From assembly GCF_022898935.1 (NCBI RefSeq), contig NZ_JALIRP010000004.1:1-64000 (forward strand): 64,000 nt of DNA, written 5' to 3'. Below, in pieces: positions 36,632 to 45,376 of this stretch. The notes under the pieces were generated by a model. That model searched no databases. It saw only the letters and a program-made list of their open reading frames with translations, and had not been told where the DNA came from. Each line of letters opens with the position of its first letter. Positions within the stretch are counted from its first letter, which is position 1. This stretch comes from Paenibacillus mangrovi. GTDB taxonomy: Bacteria > Bacillota > Bacilli > Paenibacillales > Paenibacillaceae. A program made the position numbers and the translations under genes.

Positions 36632-37352
36632 AGATATTGTTCAGATTACAGGCATTACAGCCCGGACTCTGCATTATTACGATAGAATCCATTTATTTAA
36701 ACCGACACATCTAACGGAAAAAGGGTATCGCTTATATGATCGAAGCAGTTTGGAAAAACTTCAAACCATTTTGATCTTAAAGGAAATGGATTTTTCCTTG
36801 AAAGAAATTGCGGACATTTTAAAGCTGACCAGGCAAGAACAGAAACAAATATTAAAGAAGCAGAGACAAACTTTATTATTGAGAAAACAAAGACTGGAAA
36901 ACATTATGACTGCTCTCGATGAATACGTTTCGGGGAATGATATTAGTAACTTGCAAATCTTCAACAGTACTTCCGTTTTGCCATTGAAAGAACAGTATGC
37001 CAATGAGGCGAGATTCATTTATGGCGAAACAGAAACGTATAAAGAGTTTAATGAAACGTTGGAAAAATTATCACTAGATGATAAAGAGGAACGTTTTCAA
37101 TCCATGGAGGAAATTTTCAAACAAATTGCGTCATGTGTCGATCAGGATCCTTCCTCCGATGAAGTTCAGCGATTAATCGAGGAGTGGAAAAAAAATCTAA
37201 TGCAATTCATGACATGTGATGCAGAGATACTGGCTTGCATTGCCAATACCTACAAATTCGATGCGCGATTCAAAAACTACTTTAATCAATATAGCAATGA
37301 GGATTTAGCAGATTTTCTTTACAGTGCAATAATGCATAATATCAATCGCTAA
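36606..37352 (+). CDS. MerR-family regulator with TipAS-type ligand domain
   Basis: A 248-residue regulator. The MerR winged helix (residues 6-75) has DIVQITGITARTLHYYDRI and LKEMDFSLKEIADIL, followed by a coiled-coil dimerisation helix (80-115). The C-terminal 130 residues match the TipAS domain, a globin-like fold that traps thiopeptide antibiotics in TipA. It overlaps the DUF2268 gene and is driven by the same 19-base-spacer promoter. Its ligand may be a peptide antibiotic. Confidence 0.88.
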   Translation: MKKPLLAVKDIVQITGITARTLHYYDRIHLFKPTHLTEKGYRLYDRSSLEKLQTILILKEMDFSLKEIADILKLTRQEQKQILKKQRQTLLLRKQRLENIMTALDEYVSGNDISNLQIFNSTSVLPLKEQYANEARFIYGETETYKEFNETLEKLSLDDKEERFQSMEEIFKQIASCVDQDPSSDEVQRLIEEWKKNLMQFMTCDAEILACIANTYKFDARFKNYFNQYSNEDLADFLYSAIMHNINR

Positions 37353-37446
37353 TCAAATGCATGACTCCGATAGTTATTGTAAGCTCGTAGGTCAGTGGGG
37401 GCGTGCTACACTGAAAGAAATGAGCCCACTGGTTATGAAAATTAAT

Positions 37447-37535
37447 GATTAACGGGACATGTTAGTTGAAATTTTCTTAGCTGCGATTTACGAAAAGCGA
37501 GCCCCTTGTAGAGATAGGGAGAGCTCGCTTTTTTT
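37447..37535 (+). repeat. Left repeat arm plus terminator
   Basis: The arm GATTAACGGGACATGTTAGT at 37447 is followed by AAAAGCGAGC (37493-37502) pairing perfectly with GCTCGCTTTT (37523-37532) and a T run. No right arm is clear. This is the only well-preserved arm in the 25-58 kb part of the window. Confidence 0.65.
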
Positions 37536-37583
37536 TATGCAACGAATTGCTTAACGTACGCTAAGTGAAGATTTGATCAAATA

Positions 37584-37617
37584 AGCCGGAATTTCCGTAC
37601 GCTAAGGAAATCCGGCT
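37584..37617 (-). terminator. Hairpin at the end of the Tn3 remnant
   Basis: AGCCGGAATTTCC and GGAAATCCGGCT pair with one bulge around a nine-base loop. On the minus strand a TTATTT tail follows. Confidence 0.6.
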
Positions 37618-37796
37618 CGTTTGTATTCTTCTGGTGAAGGATGTTTAAGTGGACGTAGTCCTTTTAGAGATGCGAGTTGCTTTATATCAAACTTGTATTC
37701 GCCTAAGAAATTGATGTATTCCCATCCTAGAGGAGAAATATGCTTCAAAAAGTCGGGGATAGCGAATAATGCTTTTAGGAATCTATTCATAGTCAC
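37602..37796 (-). mobile_element. Tn3-family transposase, C-terminal remnant
   Basis: The 64 codons read FLKHISPLGWEYINFLGEYK, then LASLKGLRPLKHPSP. The LSPLGW-(E/D)-x-IN-x-x-GEY pattern is the conserved end of Tn3-family TnpA proteins (about 1000 residues). Nothing else of the transposon is visible, though it lies next to the multicopper oxidase locus, so it may mark how that locus arrived. Confidence 0.65.
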
Positions 37797-37827
37797 AGCT
37801 ACCCATTAGTGAACGCCCAACTCATTA

Positions 37828-39240
37828 TTATTCCGGCAAATTCCCTGATCTCGTTCCTACTTCATAAGAAGGAGTGATGTTGTCGTACATCAAGTGCAAG
37901 ATCATCCCTGTCGCAGCATGGTCCAAGTTATGGCAGTGATCCATCCACATTCCAGGATTGTCCGCGATAAATGCCACCTCATAAGTCTCGCCTGCATAGA
38001 CATTTAACGTGTCGGTCATCCAAGGCGTCCTTACTTTCTTGCCGTTCTTCTTCAATACCGTCATATGATGCCCGTGAAGATGCATCGGATGCTCAGTCAG
38101 ACTTCTATTCACGAATGTTGTTTTGACCCTGTCGCCTTCCTGGACGACAAAGGTTGGGATATTGGGGTATACTTCTCCATTAATTGTCCACAAAAAATTA
38201 AATTGTCCGTTATAAAAGCCCATCCTGTTGCCAAGGATCATCGTGAATTCCCGATCGAACCTGGTTGCGGACGATAATTCGTTGACGATTGGCTTCCCAT
38301 ATTTTGTCGGATCGAACAAGTTGGATTCCACTTTGAAGCTTGATTCCTTCGGCAGGGAACGCGTATCATCATCACCATAGAAGACGATGCCAGGATTCTC
38401 AGATTCCCTGTAGTCTCCGATTTTGAATTTCACGGGATGATCCGGCATCCTAAAGACGATATCATATCTTCCGCCAGATGCGAGCCTGAATGCAGTGTCA
38501 TCGGACAATAGGTCCGGATCACGAATCCGCACGCCGTCAATGCTTGTAATTTGATAATCGACGCCTTGCAAAAGGTATTTTTGCGAGAGGTTATGTGTGT
38601 TGATAATTTTCAAGTTTACCATTTTCCCGGGCTCCACTTGCTTGAATTGCATTTGATCCTCGGTTCCGAAGGCGATCTTCTTTCCTTGATCTGTTTCCCA
38701 ATTATGATTGATAATCGTAAATTGTTCATCGTACTCGTCTATCAGGCCGCTTCTCGGCTCGACAATTAACGATCCGAAGAACCCCTTCCTCACTTGCTCT
38801 GCAGCTTGCTGATGAGAGTGAAACCAATAGGTTCCTTCCTGCATCGCCCGAAATTTATACGTAAAAGACTGCCCCGGTTTGACGACATTCTGGGTCATTC
38901 CCGGCACGCCGTCCATCGCGTTCGGCACATTATAGCCATGCCAATGAATCGTCACGCCTTTGTTGATATCCTTGTTGAGCAGCTTCACTTCCACCATATC
39001 CCCATATCGCACGCGAAGCTCGGGGGCGATTTCTCCATTGTAGGTCCAGGCATCGATCTTCGCACCGGAAGCAAGTGTTATTTCCCGCCTCTGCGCGACG
39101 AGTTCGAAAGTGACATCCGCCGGATCGGAGATATCTCCCGTCAAAGCAGCCACTTCGACCATATTGGAATGATTGGAATCACCGCACATCTGATGGGCAG
39201 ACATCATCGTAGGCGTTCCGCCCCCTTCGTAAGACCACAA
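37828..39240 (-). CDS. Multicopper oxidase
   Basis: About 470 residues in cupredoxin domains. All copper sites are present: HWHG in TIHWHGYNVPN, HSH in GTYWFHSHQQAAEQ, HPMHLHGH, and HCHNLDHAATGM with the type-1 Cys, His and axial Met. It would oxidise phenols or metal ions (Cu, Mn) with O2 outside the membrane. It has no signal peptide of its own. The frame starts with TTG at 39240 and overlaps the end of the membrane-protein frame at 39179, in another phase. Related oxidases carry an N-terminal membrane region in one chain, so a frameshift near 39235 is likely. Divergent from a decayed two-component system. Confidence 0.88.
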   Translation of the reverse strand: MWSYEGGGTPTMMSAHQMCGDSNHSNMVEVAALTGDISDPADVTFELVAQRREITLASGAKIDAWTYNGEIAPELRVRYGDMVEVKLLNKDINKGVTIHWHGYNVPNAMDGVPGMTQNVVKPGQSFTYKFRAMQEGTYWFHSHQQAAEQVRKGFFGSLIVEPRSGLIDEYDEQFTIINHNWETDQGKKIAFGTEDQMQFKQVEPGKMVNLKIINTHNLSQKYLLQGVDYQITSIDGVRIRDPDLLSDDTAFRLASGGRYDIVFRMPDHPVKFKIGDYRESENPGIVFYGDDDTRSLPKESSFKVESNLFDPTKYGKPIVNELSSATRFDREFTMILGNRMGFYNGQFNFLWTINGEVYPNIPTFVVQEGDRVKTTFVNRSLTEHPMHLHGHHMTVLKKNGKKVRTPWMTDTLNVYAGETYEVAFIADNPGMWMDHCHNLDHAATGMILHLMYDNITPSYEVGTRSGNLPE

Positions 39241-39772
39241 GATATCTTCTTACGATGAAGAAAGCAGGCACGACCAGAATAAGCAGCAACAGAACAGGTC
39301 TTTGCACGATTTCAAATAAGCTCGGCATAACCGCTTGCGCGACAACATTGCTGAAAGCATTTATGCCGGAAGCCAATGCAGCTGCATAGACCGGAATAAC
39401 CAGCAGGGGGTCCATTGTCTTGGCCAACGTCACTGCCGACAATTGTTCTTGATTTGCTTCGCCAAGACGCCTTGCCCGTGACAATGTGAAAACAAGGACT
39501 GGCATATAACCGGTAAGCGCGACGGGAACCATGCCCTTGATGGTCCCTTCAATGAGCAGCCAGTCATTTTGAATATAACTGAAGATAAGCAGAGCCCCCC
39601 ATAACCCGGCGATTGTGAGAGCGATGTAGATAACCCCCATCAGAATCATTCTCCAGAGCCTTAGTCGCTGGTTATTTTTCGCATAAGGAAGTATCGTAAC
39701 CAATAATCCGGCAATAGACCATATAATCGCCATCAGAAATGTCAAAATCATATTGGAAAAAATGTGGAACAA
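39179..39772 (-). CDS. Membrane region probably belonging to the multicopper oxidase
   Basis: A 197-residue hydrophobic protein with five or six membrane helices (ILTFLMAIIWSIAGLLVTIL first, VLLLLILVVPAFFIVRRYL last). It matches the N-terminal membrane module of membrane-anchored multicopper oxidases. The last 20 or so residues (VVLRRGRNAYDDV) look out of frame. The +1 frame at the same place reads ILWSYEGGGTPTMMSAHQM and joins the oxidase. Read through, the fused protein would have about 640 residues. The TTG start at 39772 follows AAAGGGG. A true frameshift or a sequencing error would look the same. Confidence 0.75.
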   Translation of the reverse strand: MFHIFSNMILTFLMAIIWSIAGLLVTILPYAKNNQRLRLWRMILMGVIYIALTIAGLWGALLIFSYIQNDWLLIEGTIKGMVPVALTGYMPVLVFTLSRARRLGEANQEQLSAVTLAKTMDPLLVIPVYAAALASGINAFSNVVAQAVMPSLFEIVQRPVLLLLILVVPAFFIVRRYLVVLRRGRNAYDDVCPSDVR

Positions 39773-39791
39773 TTCATAAACCCCTTTCGTG

Positions 39792-40316
39792 CTATGATTT
39801 GGATTTGTTAAGCTTTGGTTTGATTTTGCCGAATGGTTTGAAATAAGAGATCGCCGTCATAAAAGCAAGCGCGACGATGTTTGCGATAGAGCCTCCGAGA
39901 AGGGAATAGCTTTTATCGAGAAATGCTGCATTAATCAGGGCAAGAGACCTTCCCTGGTCCGCTTCGCGAAGGAGCTGCGATAACCATGGACTCAAATATG
40001 CGATCCCGAATAAAATTAAAAATATCGTCAAGATGAGTTTGGTTACAATCCAGTAATAATTAAATAGTCCCCAATTTGTCCACAGTGACAGCGCGAGACC
40101 TGATAACAAGGCGACAAGCGCGGTATAGCGAATCAAGATGACATCAACCAAATGCATGTTTTCAAGGGTGTAATAAAGCTGTTCTCCATTATCTGAGTTC
40201 AACATGTACAACCCGAGCATAAACATACATAAAACGCCGCCGAACCAACTTATAATCGAAATGACATGAATCGTAATCAACAATTGCTTCTTTTTCAAAG
40301 ATAATCTGTAGCTCAT
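39792..40316 (-). CDS. DUF2269-like four-helix membrane protein
   Basis: A 174-residue protein with four membrane segments; the first reads LLITIHVISIISWFGGVLCMF, typical of the DUF2269/CopD-like group. It is 20 bases upstream of the oxidase membrane module on the same strand, so co-transcribed. A role in copper handling or heme-linked electron flow is inferred from position only. The ATG at 40316 follows AGGAGG. Confidence 0.72.
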   Translation of the reverse strand: MSYRLSLKKKQLLITIHVISIISWFGGVLCMFMLGLYMLNSDNGEQLYYTLENMHLVDVILIRYTALVALLSGLALSLWTNWGLFNYYWIVTKLILTIFLILFGIAYLSPWLSQLLREADQGRSLALINAAFLDKSYSLLGGSIANIVALAFMTAISYFKPFGKIKPKLNKSKS

Positions 40317-40503
40317 GGATCTAATCCTCCTATATCGTGTTTTGTAACAGACTTAAAACTATGCTAACACCAGAATGTTGCGAACTTATGGAGACATTTT
40401 TGAGAAGTTGTGATGCTTCCTTTCGTAGAATCAAGTTGTTGTATAATAAAAATGTAGTTAAACCGGGAACACGAAAAAACGGAAAAATGATCGAGGGATA
40501 AAA

Positions 40504-41201
40504 ATGGGGATCAAAGTTCTAATCATCGAAGATGAGGAGAAAATATTGTCCTTGATGGAAGATTTCCTTCAGACGGAGGGCTACAATATTGTTACCGCCA
40601 AGGATGGGAAAACCGCGGTCAGTCGATTTGAGGAGCACAAGCCGGATATCGTCATTCTGGATTGGATGCTGCCGCAAATGAACGGTCTGGATGTGTGCCG
40701 TTACTTCCGGCAAATCGGAGAGCCGGGAATTATTATGGTAACGGCCAAAACGGAGGAAACGGACAAAATCGTCGGCCTGGAGATGGGAGCGGACGATTAC
40801 TTAACAAAGCCTTTCAGCCTAAGAGAGCTTTCCGCTCGTATCCGTTCCTTATTGCGGAGAATGAACAGAAGTGACAGCGGTGTACAGAGCAATGTGCTTC
40901 CCGGGGCGATTTGACGATTTACGAGGAGAGCTTGCAAGCATATAAAGCAGATCAGGAGCTGCGGCTAACCCCGACCGAATTCAAGCTCCTTCATATGCTG
41001 GCAGCGAAGCCTGGCCGGGTATACAGCCGAATGCAGCTGCTTCAGCACACTTTTGAAGAAGAATTCGTCATTGACGAACGGACGGTGGATTCACACATTA
41101 GCAAACTACGTAAAAAGATCGAGGACAATATCGATCAGCCTGTATACATCCAGACGGTTTACGGGTTCGGATATCGCTTCGGAGCGAAGCATGAAAATTA
41201 G
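40504..41201 (+). pseudogene. OmpR-family response regulator, frameshifted
   Basis: The receiver frame (40504-40914) has Asp53 in ILDWMLPQM and the KPF lysine. It stops early after VLPGAI, where a run CCCGGGG (about 40898-40904) has changed phase. The next frame continues as RGDLTIYEESLQAY, then LTPTEFKLLHMLAAKPGRVYS and the wing RTVDSHISKLRKKI to 41201. Read through, it is a normal 232-residue regulator. Divergent from the multicopper oxidase operon, which it would be expected to control. Confidence 0.85.
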
Positions 41202-42548
41202 AACGAAGCTAATGCTCTCGATGAGCATTCTGATCGTATTCATCTTGTTCAGTCTGCTCGCTGTCACACATATCCAGTTTTTTATTGTCCGTGATCTTGC
41301 TTATTATAAAGACAAAGCCGCTTTTAAATTGCTGCAAGAGGAATTTGAGCAATATTATGCGGATCACAATGATTCCTGGGAAGGCGTCCATGATGAACAA
41401 TTTGAACATAGCCGAGGTTTTGCCGAAATCGCCATGGTATTGGATGGCAAAACATTGTACCAGCAAGGACGGCTGGACATCGAAATCATGCAGGCCGATG
41501 GTTTTCATATCTCGTTACATGAACATGATCAGAAGATCGGCCGCCTTTTTGTTATGAACGACAGCCAGTACCACACTTATGAATTTAAAAACATGTGGTA
41601 CAACATTCTCCCGAATACCCTTCTTGTATCCTTACTTCTGACTGCTGTTGCCGCTCTGGGCATCATCTTTCTGTTATCCTAGAGGATGACCCGTCCGATA
41701 CGCAAAATTGTTGCAGGTATCGACGGGATCAGGCAAGGAGATGCAAACGTGCTTTTCCCTGTCCGCAGGAAGGACGAGTTCGGGGCGATCTCAAGAGCGC
41801 TTCAGGTGATGAATCAAAGCCTCGCCAGCGCAGAACAATCCCGTAACAGCTATTATCCGATGTTGCGCATGAATTGAAAACCCCGCTCATGGTTATACAG
41901 GGCGAGATGGAGCTAGCTCAGGAAAAAGATGTCCCGCTTACCCCGGAAAAGCTATCCTCTCTGCTCGACGATGTGTTGCGGCTATCCCGACTGGTTCATG
42001 ACGTGCTAGATCTATCCAAGCTGGAGGCCGGCGGCGCAGAGCTCCGCCCAAGCGCTGAAAATATAGTCGAGATGGTCAGCGGGTTAATTGAGAAAACGCA
42101 GTTTTTGGCCGAGGAAAAGCACATCGGCTTATCCATGCATGCTTCAGAGGATGTGATCGAGGTCTCGGTCGAGAAATCTCGTATTCTTCACGCGCTTTAC
42201 AATATTTTAATTAATGCGATTCATTATACGAACGAGGGGGGACAAGTACAGCTTCATGTGGAACGGATGTACAGTCACGACCGACAGGATGAGGTTGTCC
42301 GGATTGTAATTGAGGATAACGGAATCGGCATTCCGCAGGAAGATCTGCCCCATATATTCAACCGGTTTTACAGGGCCGATCATTCAAGAAGTCGTCCGAA
42401 CGGCGGTACAGGTCTTGGCTTGGCGATCGCGCAGCAAAACATTGTCGTACACAAAGGCTGGATCGAAGTACGCAGCGAAGCTGTAAAAGGTACGGCATTC
42501 TCGGTATTTTTACCGACAGCAAAAGAGCGTTTAAGAGAAAATCTATAA
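41191..42548 (+). pseudogene. Sensor histidine kinase with a nonsense codon and a frameshift
   Basis: Three pieces of one kinase gene. 41191-41682 encodes TM1 (LSMSILIVFILFSLLAV), a sensor region and TM2, and ends at TAG 41680. The same frame resumes as MTRPIRKIVAGIDGIRQGD (HAMP domain) to about 41855, where one base is missing before LLSDVAHELKTPLM (H box). The rest (from 41874 if read alone) has the N box NILINAIHYT, the G1 box EDNGIGIPQED and the G2 box GGTGLGLAIAQ. Full length would be about 452 residues. The start at 41191 overlaps the regulator's end. Confidence 0.88.
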
Positions 42549-43551
42549 AAAACTCTGTTTGTTGAAGAGTTTGAAAAGGAGTACCTTTTTTTTCTCGTGG
42601 TTTTATGGGTTTGGTCGCCTATAAACCTTCGAGATTTAGGAAGGTCTCCCCATCCACAACATTCGCCCGACATTCCCCCGCTTCGTGAGGCGCTATTTCA
42701 TATGTCAGTCGGCTGATCTCCGAGGGGAAAGACAAATGGGACGTAAAGAGTATTAAGGCTGATCCGGGTAAATCGGTCGTCGAAAGTGTGTTAAGAGAAG
42801 TAAACAAGCTGATGGCTCAGGCCTAATTGTTGCCTTATACATTTCCGACGTATTTGAAGATATTTTCGCTTAACGTAAGTTTTCCGCGTTCTGTTGGCGG
42901 TACCCCTAGACGACAAGAACATACACGTATAAAAGCTGCGTAATTGCGGCTTTTTGTGTTTTAACGATATATGTTCTTGTCAAAACCGTAGGACTAGAAC
43001 AAATATCGTTATCAATTACAGATCAAAGAAGCTGTGTTTGATGAAAAGACCCGATCGGCTCGGCAAGCTTGATTTATCAAAACATCTCAAGTGTATTTTC
43101 AAATTCGTTGATAAAGATGCCGTAACCGACATTTCTTGAATCTAGCATAAACTTATCCATGATGATTTTGTCTCGATATGAATAAAAAGGAGTCGGGTTA
43201 ATTCCTGTAATGGTTGCTAATTCCGATATGGTGTATTGCAGGCGTAAGCTGCCCGGTTATAAAACTCATGGCAATCAGCACTCAAACGGGCATGATGCAT
43301 GAGTCAGACGTAGGACGCTGCCGAACGAACGCTGTCATAGAGGAGAACGTTTGTATGGAAACGAAGATGTTAGGCGGCTCATGTCCTGAAGACAGCGAAA
43401 ATAGCGGATAAGAGCGGCATCCCATTTATCGCAGATGGTAACTGCAATGGTATTGCCAACCGATCCGCCGGGCAAGAAGGAGGGGATCATATTGCGCCTG
43501 AAGTCAGAGGATGGGTCCGCAGCACGAAGATAAAAGCGAGGTGAATGGTTA
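42549..43551. other. One-kilobase stretch of degraded sequence
   Basis: No intact gene. 42690-42826 has an open frame ending GKSVVESVLREVNKLMAQ, perhaps the C-terminus of a lost gene. A hairpin AAAAGCTGC/GCGGCTTTT (42931-42955) resembles the terminator at 59890. On the minus strand 43040-43210 reads SELATITGINPTPFYSYRDK, reminiscent of a regulator fragment but too little to name. Confidence 0.4.
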
Positions 43552-45369
43552 TTGGCTTGGTTGTACCGTCAATATACACGAAAGATTCAAATGCGCCTGA
43601 CGATTTATTTCCTGCTTCTTTTACTGCCGCTCGTCATCGTAAGTCTTTATGTCAATTTCCGGTCCCAGGCTATTCTCCTCAAGCAGGCGGAGGAACGGAC
43701 AAGAGGGGCGCTGACCTCATCGATGGACTATATCGATCTATCGCTGCAAAGCGTGGAGGAGCTTTCCACCATAGTGTCCACTGACGACCGGATGCTAAGT
43801 CTGATCGATGACGTTGGACCGAATCTTAATGCGCAGTCGTATGTCAATTTTGCCGATCTGTTGAAACAGTTGTCCGGGCTGACCTCGGTTAACCATCTGA
43901 TATCCCATGTTTCACTATTCCATGCCCCTTCGTATATGCTGCTGTCGACAACCCAGGGAGGAAAGCGGATCGAGGGCGCGCAGCAGCGTCAGGAACTGAA
44001 CGAAATAGCCGAGACCAAAGGGACCGGTATCGTCTACATGACGCCGGATTATCCCTTTCCCGAAGGACAGACTCTCGGTTCCGTAACAGGAACAGGCAGC
44101 GTCTCGCTCGTGCGGACCATGGACCTGAACAATCCGGATCGTGAGCCCAATCTGCTTCTGATCAGCTTGAACAAGGCCCGCCTGCTTGACTTAATCCGAT
44201 CGCTGCTCCCTTCGTCCAGCGCCCGGATCGATCTGTACACCGATGAAGGCAAGCTGGTGACCAGCACGGGGGACCAAGCTAAGGAGCTTACGAGTGTATC
44301 CACTGCCGAGCCCGGGGAGTTCATGGTTCGGGTCACTTCCCGTTACTCTAAATGGTCGCTTGTGCTCGTTCAGCCGAAGGCGGAGCTTTATAAGGAAACG
44401 AACGTGACGAGGCTCTTTACGTACGTCATTATCGGTGTGAGCGTGCTTCTGGCGGTTCTTATATCGTGGGGTGTCTACAGCGGAATAGCCTCGCCAATCC
44501 AGCGGCTGATGAGAGGGATGAAGTCGGTCGGAAGCGGCAATTTCAGCATACGGCTGAAGGAGGACCGAAGAGACGAACTCGGTTATTTAACGCATTCCTT
44601 TAACCGGATGGTCGAGGAGCAGCAGGATTTGATTAAGAACTATTATGAGCAGAAGCTTAGGTTCGCTCATACAGAGCTGAAATTTCTGCAGTCGCAGATC
44701 AATCCCCATTTCCTCTACAACACGCTGGATTCCATCTATTGGACAGCCAAAAACTACGATGCCGATGAAATTACGGAGATGGTTCTCAACCTCTCCAGCT
44801 TCTTTCGTCTAAGTCTTGGCAGAGGAAAGGAAACGTTCACCGTCGAGGAGACCGTTACCCATCTTCATTACTATATCCGGGTTCAGCAGCTTCGTTTTAT
44901 GGATTCGTTCACAGTCCGCTATGAGCTTCAGGAGGAGACACGCCAAATCCCGCTGCTGAAGCTGGTGCTGCAGCCGCTGGTGGAGAATGCGATTGTACAC
45001 GGACTGGAAGCTTGCCGCGAAGGGGAACTTACCGTTGCAAGCTACCTCCAAGGTGATGATCTCGTCCTTGAGGTTCGCGACAACGGCAAAGGGATCCCGG
45101 AGGAACGACTCCAATATATCCGCGGCGAGCTGGAGCGGTTATCGGCATCTGAATCCGGGCCTTTCTCTTACTTGGAGCATGGAGCGAAGGACCTTTACGG
45201 ATTGCGGAATGTGCACTCGCGAATTCGCATCTGGTATGGTTCCGGCGCAGAGATGACGATTGAGAGCAGGGAAGACTCCGGGACTACGGCTGCTCTCATG
45301 TTACCGCTCGACCGGTGCCAGGACGAATACAAGCCGAACACGACGATGACAACAGTACAACAGGGGTGA
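43552..45369 (+). CDS. YesM-type sensor histidine kinase
   Basis: A 605-residue membrane kinase of the LytS/YesM family, partner of AraC-type regulators in sugar uptake loci. TM1 is about residues 16-38, with an extracellular double-Cache-like sensor, TM2 about 283-305 and HAMP 306-360. The phosphoacceptor box FLQSQINPHFLYNTLDSIYW has His386. The ATPase domain has LVENAIVHGLE and DNGKGIPEE. The TTG at 43552 follows GAGGTG; an ATG at 43545 is in another frame. Together with the next gene it probably senses a carbohydrate and controls the transporter that follows. Confidence 0.92.
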   Translation: MAWLYRQYTRKIQMRLTIYFLLLLLPLVIVSLYVNFRSQAILLKQAEERTRGALTSSMDYIDLSLQSVEELSTIVSTDDRMLSLIDDVGPNLNAQSYVNFADLLKQLSGLTSVNHLISHVSLFHAPSYMLLSTTQGGKRIEGAQQRQELNEIAETKGTGIVYMTPDYPFPEGQTLGSVTGTGSVSLVRTMDLNNPDREPNLLLISLNKARLLDLIRSLLPSSSARIDLYTDEGKLVTSTGDQAKELTSVSTAEPGEFMVRVTSRYSKWSLVLVQPKAELYKETNVTRLFTYVIIGVSVLLAVLISWGVYSGIASPIQRLMRGMKSVGSGNFSIRLKEDRRDELGYLTHSFNRMVEEQQDLIKNYYEQKLRFAHTELKFLQSQINPHFLYNTLDSIYWTAKNYDADEITEMVLNLSSFFRLSLGRGKETFTVEETVTHLHYYIRVQQLRFMDSFTVRYELQEETRQIPLLKLVLQPLVENAIVHGLEACREGELTVASYLQGDDLVLEVRDNGKGIPEERLQYIRGELERLSASESGPFSYLEHGAKDLYGLRNVHSRIRIWYGSGAEMTIESREDSGTTAALMLPLDRCQDEYKPNTTMTTVQQG

Positions 45370-45376
45370 AGACCAA

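Noticed and set aside
43040..43411. Possible regulator fragment (minus) and a 65-codon plus frame
   Set aside because: Only a vague HTH-like phrase on one strand and no ribosome site on the other; not enough to call a gene.
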